Source of the DNA: Nitrospira sp.
GTDB taxonomy: Bacteria > Nitrospirota > Thermodesulfovibrionia > Thermodesulfovibrionales > Dissulfurispiraceae
Length of the DNA: 64,000 bases
Direction: 5' to 3'
NCBI GenBank assembly: GCA_002634385.1
Contig: NSJL01000007.1
Span: forward strand, 62,001 to 126,000
Shown: positions 37,401 to 45,167 of the stretch, in pieces
Layout: every line of letters begins with the position of its first letter
Numbering within the stretch: position 1 is the first letter of the stretch
Notes under the pieces: generated by a model
The model's input: the letters and a program-made list of their open reading frames with translations, nothing else
Database searches by the model: none
Told to the model about the DNA's origin: nothing
Program-made: the position numbers and the translations under genes

Positions 37401-37979
37401 CTACAGCTCGGAACCCTCCTTCCCCCGGGTAACGGGTTTCACGCTCTCAGCATAGTCCGGCTTTGCCTCTCCGGCGCTCGAGATATCCTCCGCCCCGGTC
37501 TGTTCCAGGATCTTCTTGGCGTTCTTGGTCCAGTCATCGTTGTCCGAGTGAACGGAGAGCAGGACGCCCCCTTTCCTTATACGACCGGCATACCTTTTCG
37601 CCTCGTATTCCGGGATGCCGATCCCGATCAGAGCCCCTGCCAGTTCCCCGATAGCCCCCCCGAGCCCGATCCCTGCCAGCAGGGAAACAATGGGCCCTGC
37701 CGCAACAAAGGGGCCCACACCCGGAATTGCCAGGGCCCCTATGCCGGCAAGCCATCCCAGTGCACCCCCGATCACCGCCCCGGAAACGGCACCGGCAGCG
37801 GCGCCCTCGGGGGCCTTCGTGTGCTTTTCGAGGGCCAGATCCTTCGACCCCTCGTTCTCCGCGAAGAGAATTGATACATCCGTATTCCTGAAACCGGCCC
37901 TCCTCAGGGCATCCACTGCCTCTTCCGCACTGGCGCGGTCAGGATAGATCCCGAATACCGAAGTGTTTTTTCCCGTCAT
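37401..37979 (-). CDS. General-stress protein (YflT/GsP17M domain) with glycine-zipper membrane region
   Basis: This 192-aa protein has an N-terminal domain (VFGIYPDRASAEEAVDALRRAGF, then DVSILFAE) typical of general stress protein 17M/YflT. A Gly/Ala-rich hydrophobic segment follows (about 55-115; SGAVIGGALGWLAGIG, then GPFVAAGPIVSLLAGIGLGG) and probably inserts into a membrane. A second copy of the same kind of fold ends it (KGGVLLSVHSDN). It lies among CgeB genes together with a DUF3309 protein and an SRPBCC protein, a set usual in stress islands. Confidence 0.82.
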   Translation of the reverse strand: MTGKNTSVFGIYPDRASAEEAVDALRRAGFRNTDVSILFAENEGSKDLALEKHTKAPEGAAAGAVSGAVIGGALGWLAGIGALAIPGVGPFVAAGPIVSLLAGIGLGGAIGELAGALIGIGIPEYEAKRYAGRIRKGGVLLSVHSDNDDWTKNAKKILEQTGAEDISSAGEAKPDYAESVKPVTRGKEGSEL

Positions 37980-38078
37980 GATATATCTCCTTGTATCGCT
38001 CTCTTGCCGTTCCTGTTTTTTCTCCGACGAGAGGGATCCGCTGCCGCAGCCCCCTTTCGGCCCCTGTGCGAACGCCCC

Positions 38079-38231
38079 CTAAATCCTGCCCAGCAGGAGC
38101 AAAATGAGCAGTACGATCAGGATGATCCCCACCAGGCCGCTGGGATAGTATCCCCACCCCCTGCTGTACGGCCATGAGGGCAGCGCACCGATAAGCAGAA
38201 TAATCAGTAGTATGAGAAGAATGGTTGTCAT
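38079..38231 (-). CDS. DUF3309 family small membrane protein
   Basis: This 50-aa protein consists of a hydrophobic helix (TTILLILLIILLIGALP), a polar loop with SWPYSRGWGYYPSG and a second hydrophobic helix ending LLLLGRI. This is the layout of DUF3309 proteins, two-helix membrane peptides of unknown function common in stress-related loci. GGAGGAG precedes the ATG at 38231. Confidence 0.8.
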   Translation of the reverse strand: MTTILLILLIILLIGALPSWPYSRGWGYYPSGLVGIILIVLLILLLLGRI

Positions 38232-38264
38232 GAGCGACTCCTCCTTTTGTGACGGGTTTTCCGA

Positions 38265-38414
38265 TCAGGGTTTGAGCACCACTTTGATGCAGCCGTCTTC
38301 CTTGTCCTTGAAAAGTTCGTACCCGTAGGGTGCATCGTCCAGATCCATACGATGGGTACGGGGCGCGTCCGGGGGCACCTCGTTTTTCCCCTCCCAGCAG
38401 ACAGTCTTCATCAT
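38265..38414 (-). pseudogene. Zn-alcohol dehydrogenase reduced to its two ends
   Basis: The 49-codon frame reads MMKTVCWEGKNEV, the start of zinc-dependent alcohol/formaldehyde dehydrogenases. It then jumps to THRMDLDDAPYGYELF and ends in GCIKVVLKP, their C-terminus. About 330 residues holding both zinc sites and the NAD fold are absent, and the joint is in frame. The ATGATG start overlaps the SRPBCC stop and has GGGAGAG upstream, so a 49-aa peptide could still be made. Confidence 0.85.
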
Positions 38415-39157
38415 GATGTCTCTCCCAGCTTTCCCCCGTTCCCGGCAGGCTGCGCCGCACTGGTCGCCACTTCGCCCGTCTCGATGATCTGTTTGAAGGT
38501 GCGCAGATCCTGGGCGATAGTACGGTCGGTGATTACGTTGAACAGCTTTCCCATGGCCTCTCCGGCCGCGCCCCCGGGAGGGAAGTAGGTGATCTTCAGC
38601 TTTATTTCCGTTCCGCGGTTTCCGGGTGCCCTCCTGAACTGCACCTCCCCCTCATTCTGCACTTCCGACCCCGGGAGGGAGCGCCATCCGATCAGTTCGT
38701 TCTCGATCTCCCGGGTCGTCTCCGCATCCCACTCCACCGTACCGCCCACCGGGGTTTTCGCCACCCAATGGGAGCGTCCGCCGGACACCCTGACCGATTC
38801 GAGGTGGTCCATGAAATTCGGCAGGTTCTCGAGGTTGCGCCAGTACTGGTACACCACTTCAGGCGGACGATTGACCGTGATGCTCCTCTCCACCCGCACT
38901 CCACGCTTCCTTTCCGCCGCAGTGCTGATTCCCATGGCCTCATACAGATTGCAGTGACCCGTCTTTCCGCGGTACATGAGATAACTGCCCGCCAGGGCCA
39001 GGGCCTTCCCGGGCAGGGACTTGCGCCGTATGCCCCTGAGGGTGAGGAGCCCCCCTCCGAGCAGGGAGAGCCATCGTTCCATACGCCCTACATTCACTGT
39101 TTTACGGCCCCGGATTTCCTCTCTCCCCTGCCTTTGCAGTGCTGTTGTCCTTTCCAT
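38411..39157 (-). CDS. DUF2892 + SRPBCC (polyketide-cyclase-like) protein
   Basis: This 248-aa protein's residues about 20-85 resemble the DUF2892 membrane module (NVGRMERWLSLLGGGLLTLRG, then ALALAGSYLMYRGKTGHC). Residues about 90-230 form a SRPBCC/START-like ligand-binding domain (VERSITVNRPPEVVYQYWRN, then HWVAKTPVGGTVEWDAE). Proteins of this architecture are common in stress and extremophile loci, and their ligands are unknown. It is the first gene of the small stress cassette between CgeB copies 1 and 2. Confidence 0.82.
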   Translation of the reverse strand: MERTTALQRQGREEIRGRKTVNVGRMERWLSLLGGGLLTLRGIRRKSLPGKALALAGSYLMYRGKTGHCNLYEAMGISTAAERKRGVRVERSITVNRPPEVVYQYWRNLENLPNFMDHLESVRVSGGRSHWVAKTPVGGTVEWDAETTREIENELIGWRSLPGSEVQNEGEVQFRRAPGNRGTEIKLKITYFPPGGAAGEAMGKLFNVITDRTIAQDLRTFKQIIETGEVATSAAQPAGNGGKLGETS

Positions 39158-39222
39158 TTTCTCCCTCCTTATTCCCGGTTCCGCGGAGATGCCCGCGGGG
39201 GTGTCCCGCGGTCCGGATTCGC

Positions 39223-40305
39223 TTATGGTTTCGCTGGCGTCCCGTTGACAAGGCTTTCCAATTCCCGGGCCCGGTGTGCCGCAGTGTGTCCGGCGAGGAC
39301 ACGGGCCCGGGCCCGTTCACCTATTGCACGGAGCTCTTCCTCTTCCATTTCCCGCAGATAGCGCACCGTATCCGCTGCACAGGAAGAGATAAGGATCTCC
39401 GTGCCCGGAGTGAAAAACGTATCCAGCCCCTCCCAGTAATCGCTGATTACCGGGGTGGCGCACGCAGACGCTTCGAAAAGACGCACACTGGGAGAGTATC
39501 CGGCACGGACCATATCGGTCCGCGTAATGTTGAGAGTAAACTTCAGGGAGTTATAGAAAGCGCCGTGGTGCGCAGGGGACAGGTGGCCTATTTTCTGCAC
39601 ATTGGGGGGCCACCCGATGGTATCCGGGTACAGGGAACCGGCCACGACAAAACGCTCCGTTGCGAGGGAGCGCGCCGGCTGGAGCATCAGGCTTTCGAGG
39701 AGGGGCTGCCGGTCGCCACTGTACGTTCCGAGATACCCGAGATCCCATTTCCTATCACACGCAAAGGGGAAATAACAGGAGGTGTCCACCGAACAGTAGA
39801 GGGGCCGCGCCATAGGTGACCCGTACTTCCGTTCGAGGTGATCCAGGAGAGGCCCCCCCGTGAAGGAGAGATAGAGCGCATAGCGTGGAATGAGGCCGGG
39901 GGAGAGGTACTCCGTATCGCCCCGCTCCAGCTTGGCGAGGGTCACGGGCGTATCGATATCGTAAAAAGCAGTGATACCCCGTGCGGTGGAAGTCACCCAC
40001 TCCCCCACCGAAACCCCCTCCGGCACGTAGGAGCCGACCATGACACAATCCGCCGTGCTCACTTCCTCTGTAAAGCGGTTCTTCAGTTCTCCGAGACTGG
40101 AATACAATTCCATTTTCCCGTACGGGGGACGGAGGAGATCCCGGTTTTCCGCATACCAGGGTACATCCCGTTCCAGGAAAAGTACATGGTGCCCCCTGTT
40201 GACAAGCTCGCGCACCAGTCCCCGGTAGGTGGTGGCATGACCGTTCCCCCAGGAAGAGGTGATGGACAATCCAAGGATCACTATCCTGAGCGGCCGGAAG
40301 CTCAT
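39223..40305 (-). CDS. CgeB-like glycosyltransferase 2
   Basis: This 360-aa protein is the closest relative in the window of CgeB copy 1: ILGLSITSSWGNGHATTYRGL at the start and FEASACATPVISDYWEGLDTFFTPGTEI near the C-terminus. The start at 40305 is preceded by GAGGGGAG. An ATG at 40356 that overlaps the upstream stop (TGATG) is an alternative and would imply coupling. It is probably a GT-B enzyme acting on the cluster's glycan. Confidence 0.8.
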   Translation of the reverse strand: MSFRPLRIVILGLSITSSWGNGHATTYRGLVRELVNRGHHVLFLERDVPWYAENRDLLRPPYGKMELYSSLGELKNRFTEEVSTADCVMVGSYVPEGVSVGEWVTSTARGITAFYDIDTPVTLAKLERGDTEYLSPGLIPRYALYLSFTGGPLLDHLERKYGSPMARPLYCSVDTSCYFPFACDRKWDLGYLGTYSGDRQPLLESLMLQPARSLATERFVVAGSLYPDTIGWPPNVQKIGHLSPAHHGAFYNSLKFTLNITRTDMVRAGYSPSVRLFEASACATPVISDYWEGLDTFFTPGTEILISSCAADTVRYLREMEEEELRAIGERARARVLAGHTAAHRARELESLVNGTPAKP

Positions 40306-40355
40306 GGGGCTCCCCTCGTCATTCCGGCCCTCATTATTCCGGATACCGCTTGCCA

Positions 40356-41435
40356 TCAGAGGACCCCTTCCAGTACTTTTTCGAGCTGCACGGCACGGTG
40401 CGCATAGGTATGCTCCGCACGGATACGCCGGTACGCCGCCCGTCCGATGGAGTGCGCCCTCTCCGGAGTGAGCGCACGGAGATGCTCCGCAACCTCATGC
40501 CCGCCACGGGCCACCAGGACTTCCCTTCCCGGATCGAGGAACATCTCTATCCCCTCCCAGTGGTCCGTAATAAGACACGCGGCCGCTCCGGCAGCCTCGA
40601 ACACCCGCGTCGGCGGGGAGAACCCGTACCGGGCCATGCTCTCCCGGTTGATATTCAAAACTGCACGGGGAGTACTGTTGAAGGCGTTGTGGTCACGGGT
40701 ATAGACATGCCCCACATAGGCGATATTGGGAGTTTCCGGAACATCCCACCCGTTCCCCCCGAGCAGGAAACGGTGGCAGGGCAGCGAAGCAGCAGCACGG
40801 AAGAAAAATTCTTTCACCCGGGATTCCCTGTCGGGCAGACGGTTTCCGATGAAGCCGAGGTCTCCGCTGAACCGGGGGTCCGGCGGCACCGGATAATGGG
40901 TATCGGGATCAAGGGCGTTGTACACCGGAACGCACCGCCGGGCGCCGAGTGCCCCGTAGGCATTGACCACCGGATCTCCTCCGCCATAGGTGAAGATGAA
41001 ATCATACCGGGGGATGAGGGAACGGAAAGGGTCGTCCGGACTCTCCCGGACGCGGTCGAGAGTCGCCGGGGCGTCCACGTCCCAGAAGACGGCCAGGGCA
41101 CCGGGTCTCTTCACCTCCAGGACCGCTGCTTCCAGCATCTCATCGAACACACCGACCCCGCTGGCCTTCACCAGCACGTCCGCGCTCCGCGCGCTCTCCA
41201 GCGCGCGGGATACTCCCTCCTTCCCCTCTCCGGGGTATACCACCACTCTTGCCCAGGGCGGATCGGGAATGTCGCGGTGCTGCTGCCTTCCGTAGGCATC
41301 AGGCTCATAAAACGTGACCGTATGCCCGAGCTCGTGGAGGGAGCGGATAATCCCGCGGTAGTAGGTCGCCGCCCCGTTCCAATAGGCCGATAGAAGACTC
41401 GATCCGAAAAAAGCAATGGTACGTCCCTGTTTCAT
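40356..41435 (-). CDS. CgeB-like glycosyltransferase 3
   Basis: This 359-aa protein has the N-terminus FFGSSLLSAYWNGAATYYRGI, replacing the SSWGNGHAT form of copies 1 and 2. It keeps the donor-domain pattern FEAAGAAACLITDHWEGIEMFLDPG. The final helix RAEHTYAHRAVQLEKVL is shared by all copies. It overlaps copy 4 by 4 nt (ATGA) and abuts copy 2. Same family, probably with a different acceptor or donor. Confidence 0.8.
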   Translation of the reverse strand: MKQGRTIAFFGSSLLSAYWNGAATYYRGIIRSLHELGHTVTFYEPDAYGRQQHRDIPDPPWARVVVYPGEGKEGVSRALESARSADVLVKASGVGVFDEMLEAAVLEVKRPGALAVFWDVDAPATLDRVRESPDDPFRSLIPRYDFIFTYGGGDPVVNAYGALGARRCVPVYNALDPDTHYPVPPDPRFSGDLGFIGNRLPDRESRVKEFFFRAAASLPCHRFLLGGNGWDVPETPNIAYVGHVYTRDHNAFNSTPRAVLNINRESMARYGFSPPTRVFEAAGAAACLITDHWEGIEMFLDPGREVLVARGGHEVAEHLRALTPERAHSIGRAAYRRIRAEHTYAHRAVQLEKVLEGVL

Positions 41436-42658
41436 AGAGGTCCCGTCCTCTCACTGTAGGAGAGGGGAAATGCCTTCTTCTCCCCTTTTTCACCTTCCTC
41501 GCTCTCTCTGCGGTCTCTTTCGTCCGGCTGCGGAGTGCCCCGGGACGGCAGTGCACCGCGGTGCTCCCCCCCGAGTGCCTCAACGATAGCGAACAGCTCA
41601 TCGACGCGGTGGCCGCAGGTATGACGCCGGAGTATGGTCTGTCTGCCGTGCTCCGCAAGCTCCCTTCGCATCTCTGCGTCCTGCAGCAGCGCCCCCAGGT
41701 GCCGCTCCATTTCCCTGCCGTTCCGGGCCACAAGGAAATCCTCCCCGGGATTAAAAAGCCCCTCCGCGTCATCCCATGGGGAGCAGACAAGGGGAATGCC
41801 GCACGCGAGGGCCTCGAAGGGCCGTATGGTGGGAATGCCCGGAAGTGCCTCCACATAGGGGCGCCGCGGCACATGGACCGTTACGTTGAACCGGGCAAAC
41901 ACCTGCGGTACCGCATGGTTGGGCAACCATCCCGCGCAGTCTATCCCTGTTTGATGCAGCATTGCCGCCGCCTCTTCAGGGTACCGCACCCCGTACATCC
42001 GCGCCCGCAGTCCTAGGGCCCGGGCGGGCTCCAGGATAAATTCATATAATTCGGAAGTACGCTCCCCGTCTCCCCAGTTTCCGATCCAGACCAGGTCCCC
42101 CTCCTGCACCGGTGCCGGCACCGGGCGGAAAAGCCTCGTATCGGCCGCCTCGTGCCATGTCCAGGCCCGTGCCGTCCAGCAGCGTGACAGGTACAGATTC
42201 CGGATCACTTCTCCAAACGCCAGGACGCCGTCATAGTGGGAGAGGTCGTAGGCGGCCATACTCTCCGGCTCGGAAACGGAACGGTGGTGCGTATCGTGGA
42301 AGAGCAGCATGAACCCTCCGGCTCGGGCCCGGTATTCCCCGATGCGCCGCACCAGTGCATGGTCATTCCATTCATGCACGATCACCAGGTCGGCACCGTC
42401 CAGAGCCCGGTCGATGTCAAGGGTCGCCAGGTCGTAGCGGGTACTCCGCAACCAGGGATATACCCGGAGCACTTCACGCAGGGGAGCGGACCCGCAGGAA
42501 GACAGGAGGTTGGTCAGGCTCCAGGAATCCCGGGGCTCATAGACCCTCACCTCATGGCCGCGCGCCAGGAGCTCCCCCGCAACTCCGCGGAGGAAATGCG
42601 CGTTCCCGTGATTCCAGTCCGAGAGAATCGATTGATAAAAGAGTACAATGCGCACCAA
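41432..42658 (-). CDS. CgeB-like glycosyltransferase 4
   Basis: This 408-aa protein is the most divergent of the CgeB-like set. It begins LFYQSILSDWNHGNAHFLRGV and has HEWNDHALVRRIGEY in the acceptor domain, and FEALACGIPLVCSPWDDAEGLFNPG in the donor domain. The charged C-terminal extension after about residue 370 (SEEGEKGEKKAF) is low-complexity. It ends in an ATGA overlap with copy 3, and its start lies next to the GGTAAA inverted repeat that separates it from the preceding GT4 gene. Confidence 0.78.
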   Translation of the reverse strand: MVRIVLFYQSILSDWNHGNAHFLRGVAGELLARGHEVRVYEPRDSWSLTNLLSSCGSAPLREVLRVYPWLRSTRYDLATLDIDRALDGADLVIVHEWNDHALVRRIGEYRARAGGFMLLFHDTHHRSVSEPESMAAYDLSHYDGVLAFGEVIRNLYLSRCWTARAWTWHEAADTRLFRPVPAPVQEGDLVWIGNWGDGERTSELYEFILEPARALGLRARMYGVRYPEEAAAMLHQTGIDCAGWLPNHAVPQVFARFNVTVHVPRRPYVEALPGIPTIRPFEALACGIPLVCSPWDDAEGLFNPGEDFLVARNGREMERHLGALLQDAEMRRELAEHGRQTILRRHTCGHRVDELFAIVEALGGEHRGALPSRGTPQPDERDRRESEEGEKGEKKAFPLSYSERTGPL

Positions 42659-42670
42659 AACCTCCTAAAG

Positions 42671-42784
42671 GCAGAATAAGACAGGTAAAGGTAGAGGTAA
42701 AGTAAAAACACAAACAACTATTTTCTCTTTCTTCTCTTTTCTGCTGTTACTTTACCTTTACCTCTACCTTTACCTGTCTTTTTC
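42671..42784. repeat. GGTAAA-type long inverted repeat, copy 2
   Basis: The left arm (42678-42705) is built of GGTAAA, GGTAGA and GGTAAA units after AAGACA. The right arm is its complement with one extra hexamer (to 42782). It overlaps the 3' end of the upstream GT4 gene and supplies its last ~20 codons. Confidence 0.88.
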
Positions 42785-43875
42785 CCCATAACTTCTCCGT
42801 ACACGGCGCCGTATCCCTCCGCCATACGCAGGGGAGAGAACTCCTCCGCCCGTGCCCGCGCGCTTGCCGCTCTGCGCTTCCGTTCTCCCGGGTTGCGAAT
42901 AAGGCTCTCTATAGCCCCTTTCAGGGCCTCCTCATCCCGGGGCTGCACGAACAGGGCAACCCCGTCCCATATCTCGCGGAGGCTCGGGATATCTCCGAGG
43001 ACGAGGGCGCATCCCGAAAGACCCGCCTCCAGGACAGAGAGCCCGAAGGGCTCGTAGTAGGCAGGCAAGGCATAGATCGAGGCACGGGCCATCCAGGAAG
43101 CGAGCTCCCTTGTGGTGAGTCTGCCCAGGCGCTGCACGGCGGTGCCGCCGGGAAAAGTCCCGCCCGCGGGGTGACTCTCCTCCCCCGCAACATATACCGC
43201 CCAGGAAAGGGAAGGGGCAATGCGGTGGAGGGCCGCCGCATTCTTGGCCTCATCCCACAGCCTTCCCACGGTGAGAACCATCTCTTCCTTTCTCTCCGGA
43301 GCAAAGAGGCCGGCGGTGCGCCCATTGGGCACCACCCGCCCCGAAAGGGGTACGGGGTAGTGGCGGAAAAGCTCGGTGAGCATGGCCTCCGACGGTGCCA
43401 CCACGCAGTCCGCAGCGGAAAGACCCCGCGCCACTTCCCCCCGGTATCGTTCCCATACCGGGGGGACCTCTCCTCCCCTGACCGCGCACCACCACGACAG
43501 GACGCACGAGTGCGCCACCATCACCGCCGGAGCGCGCCAGGGCAGTCCCCCGTGGGCATACCCGTTCAGATGCACAATGTCGGGTCGCACCGCCTCTTCG
43601 AGGCCGAGCAGCCATTCCCCCGCCTCCCGCACGTCATCCCAGGGGTCCTCCATCCACTCGAGGCGGTAGGAGCTCTCGAAGACCTTCATTCCCGGCACAC
43701 GGGAGGACTCCTCCCGCTGGGCCGGAGTGAGAGGGGCCCCCATGGTTGCCAGGAACACCTCTGTTCCATAAGAGCCGAGCACGCATGCCAGCTCCAGGGA
43801 ATAGGTCCAGACCCCCCCCACCGTGTCCGCAGTCATCAGAATCCTTTCCGGCATCCGTTTTTCTGCGCCGTTCAT
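42718..43875 (-). CDS. GT4-family glycosyltransferase with repeat-encoded tail
   Basis: This 385-aa GT-B enzyme begins with MTADTVGGVWTYSLELA near the N-terminus. It then has VHLNGYAHGGLPW, VAPSEAML, and the donor domain VGRLWDEAKN, then PAYYEPFGLSVLEAGLSGCALVLGD. The family end is reached at GYGAVYGEVM; the following KKTGKGRGKGKV tail is translated from the inverted repeat at 42671-42784. The start at 43875 overlaps the radical SAM stop (ATGA); a longer upstream frame is a shadow. ATG 43854 is an alternative start. Confidence 0.83.
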   Translation of the reverse strand: MNGAEKRMPERILMTADTVGGVWTYSLELACVLGSYGTEVFLATMGAPLTPAQREESSRVPGMKVFESSYRLEWMEDPWDDVREAGEWLLGLEEAVRPDIVHLNGYAHGGLPWRAPAVMVAHSCVLSWWCAVRGGEVPPVWERYRGEVARGLSAADCVVAPSEAMLTELFRHYPVPLSGRVVPNGRTAGLFAPERKEEMVLTVGRLWDEAKNAAALHRIAPSLSWAVYVAGEESHPAGGTFPGGTAVQRLGRLTTRELASWMARASIYALPAYYEPFGLSVLEAGLSGCALVLGDIPSLREIWDGVALFVQPRDEEALKGAIESLIRNPGERKRRAASARARAEEFSPLRMAEGYGAVYGEVMGKKTGKGRGKGKVTAEKRRKRK

Positions 43876-45167
43876 TCCGCCACCCCGCTTTCGAGATGCT
43901 TCAGGGGGAGCAACCGGCTTTCCTGGATATCGCTGAAGGACCTGTACCTTTCGAGATAGTAGGCATGAGCCCTCTCCCACGCCCGCTCATCGGGGGCTCC
44001 CCACCTTTTCTCGTACTCCAGGGATCCGGGATAGGGGAACACCGGTACCGGCTTGTTGGCCCATATCCCGAAGCTCTGGAGGTACCGTCGCCACTGTTCT
44101 ATCTCTTCGGGAGCATCCACCTGTGCATCGAGCAGGGTGGCCTGCACGAAAGGGACACTCTTCCGCGCACGGATGAGGAGATCGAGAAGCGCTTCCGTAG
44201 AGAGGGAACAGCGTTTTTCCAGGAGGGCGCGGCCCCTCTCGCTGATGCTCTCCACTCCCGCCTCAATGGAGACGCATCCTGCACTTCCCAGGAGATCGAG
44301 CATCCCGGGACTCCATAGGTCGATGCGGGTCTGGATGCCGAACTTCACTTTCCGTTCCCGGAGGGCCAGAAGCAGGGAATGGTCGGGAAGAAATATTTCA
44401 TCGATAAAATAGAGATATCCGACCCCCTGGACAAGGAGGCCGTCCATCTCCTCCAGCACTACGGGAAGGGGGCGTTTCCGGTACCGGTCCCGGAAGGCTC
44501 CCTTTGCGCAGAAAGAGCAGCGGTAGGGACACCCCCGCGATGTTTCCATCTCGGCACCCGGAGAGGAAGGGGATGCGTCAAAGCGGTGATGGTGGTGATG
44601 GTATCCCCTGATCATCGTGTCGGGCCAGCGCAGGGCGGGGAGGGCGGACAGATCGCACGCATGCGGTCCTCCCTGTACCCGTATCTCCCCGTTCTCCCGG
44701 TAGCACACGGAAGGCACCTCTCCCCATTCCCCCCTCTTCCGTCCGGCAAGGAGGGGCATGATCTCCTCTCCCTCTCCCATGATAACCACATCGACTTCGA
44801 GTTTCTTCAGCACAGAAGAGGGAGTGGCGGAGCCGTGGGGTCCCATGGCCGCCAGGGTTCCGGATACCCCCCGGAGAGCCCGGACCGTCTCCTTGGGCAC
44901 CCGCAGTTCGGGGGGGGCGCATCGCCAGAAGAGATAGCTGGGAGCCGTGGTGACCACCGTGAGATCGGGACGGAAGCCGGCGACACGGTCCCGTATTTCC
45001 CCGGGGGAAAGGGCCTCTCTCTGGCCGTCCACCAGGAAGACCTCATGCCCTCCGTCTTCCAGCAGGGCCTTTGCATACCCGTATTCGAGGGGAAGGTGGG
45101 GCTCACGGCAGCCGAAGTAGACGCTGCCGCGGAATGTCCAGTTGGGATTAATCAGCGCACACTTCAT
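43872..45167 (-). CDS. B12-binding radical SAM protein
   Basis: This 431-aa protein has an N-terminal Rossmann-like B12-binding region (about 1-150, NPNWTFRGSVYFGCREPHLP at the start) followed by a radical SAM core with Cys213, Cys217 and Cys220 (CPYRCSFC) binding the [4Fe-4S] cluster, and GIQTRIDLWS in the barrel. Such enzymes do methylations or rearrangements on unreactive carbons, here probably on a sugar or lipid of the glycan. A run of five histidines (190-194) precedes the cluster motif. It overlaps the fusion gene upstream by 20 nt. Confidence 0.85.
   Translation of the reverse strand: MKCALINPNWTFRGSVYFGCREPHLPLEYGYAKALLEDGGHEVFLVDGQREALSPGEIRDRVAGFRPDLTVVTTAPSYLFWRCAPPELRVPKETVRALRGVSGTLAAMGPHGSATPSSVLKKLEVDVVIMGEGEEIMPLLAGRKRGEWGEVPSVCYRENGEIRVQGGPHACDLSALPALRWPDTMIRGYHHHHHRFDASPSSPGAEMETSRGCPYRCSFCAKGAFRDRYRKRPLPVVLEEMDGLLVQGVGYLYFIDEIFLPDHSLLLALRERKVKFGIQTRIDLWSPGMLDLLGSAGCVSIEAGVESISERGRALLEKRCSLSTEALLDLLIRARKSVPFVQATLLDAQVDAPEEIEQWRRYLQSFGIWANKPVPVFPYPGSLEYEKRWGAPDERAWERAHAYYLERYRSFSDIQESRLLPLKHLESGVAE

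Noticed and set aside
42671-42784. Hexamer repeats as a CRISPR-like array
   Set aside because: Units are only 6 bp, without spacers, and form two inverted arms.
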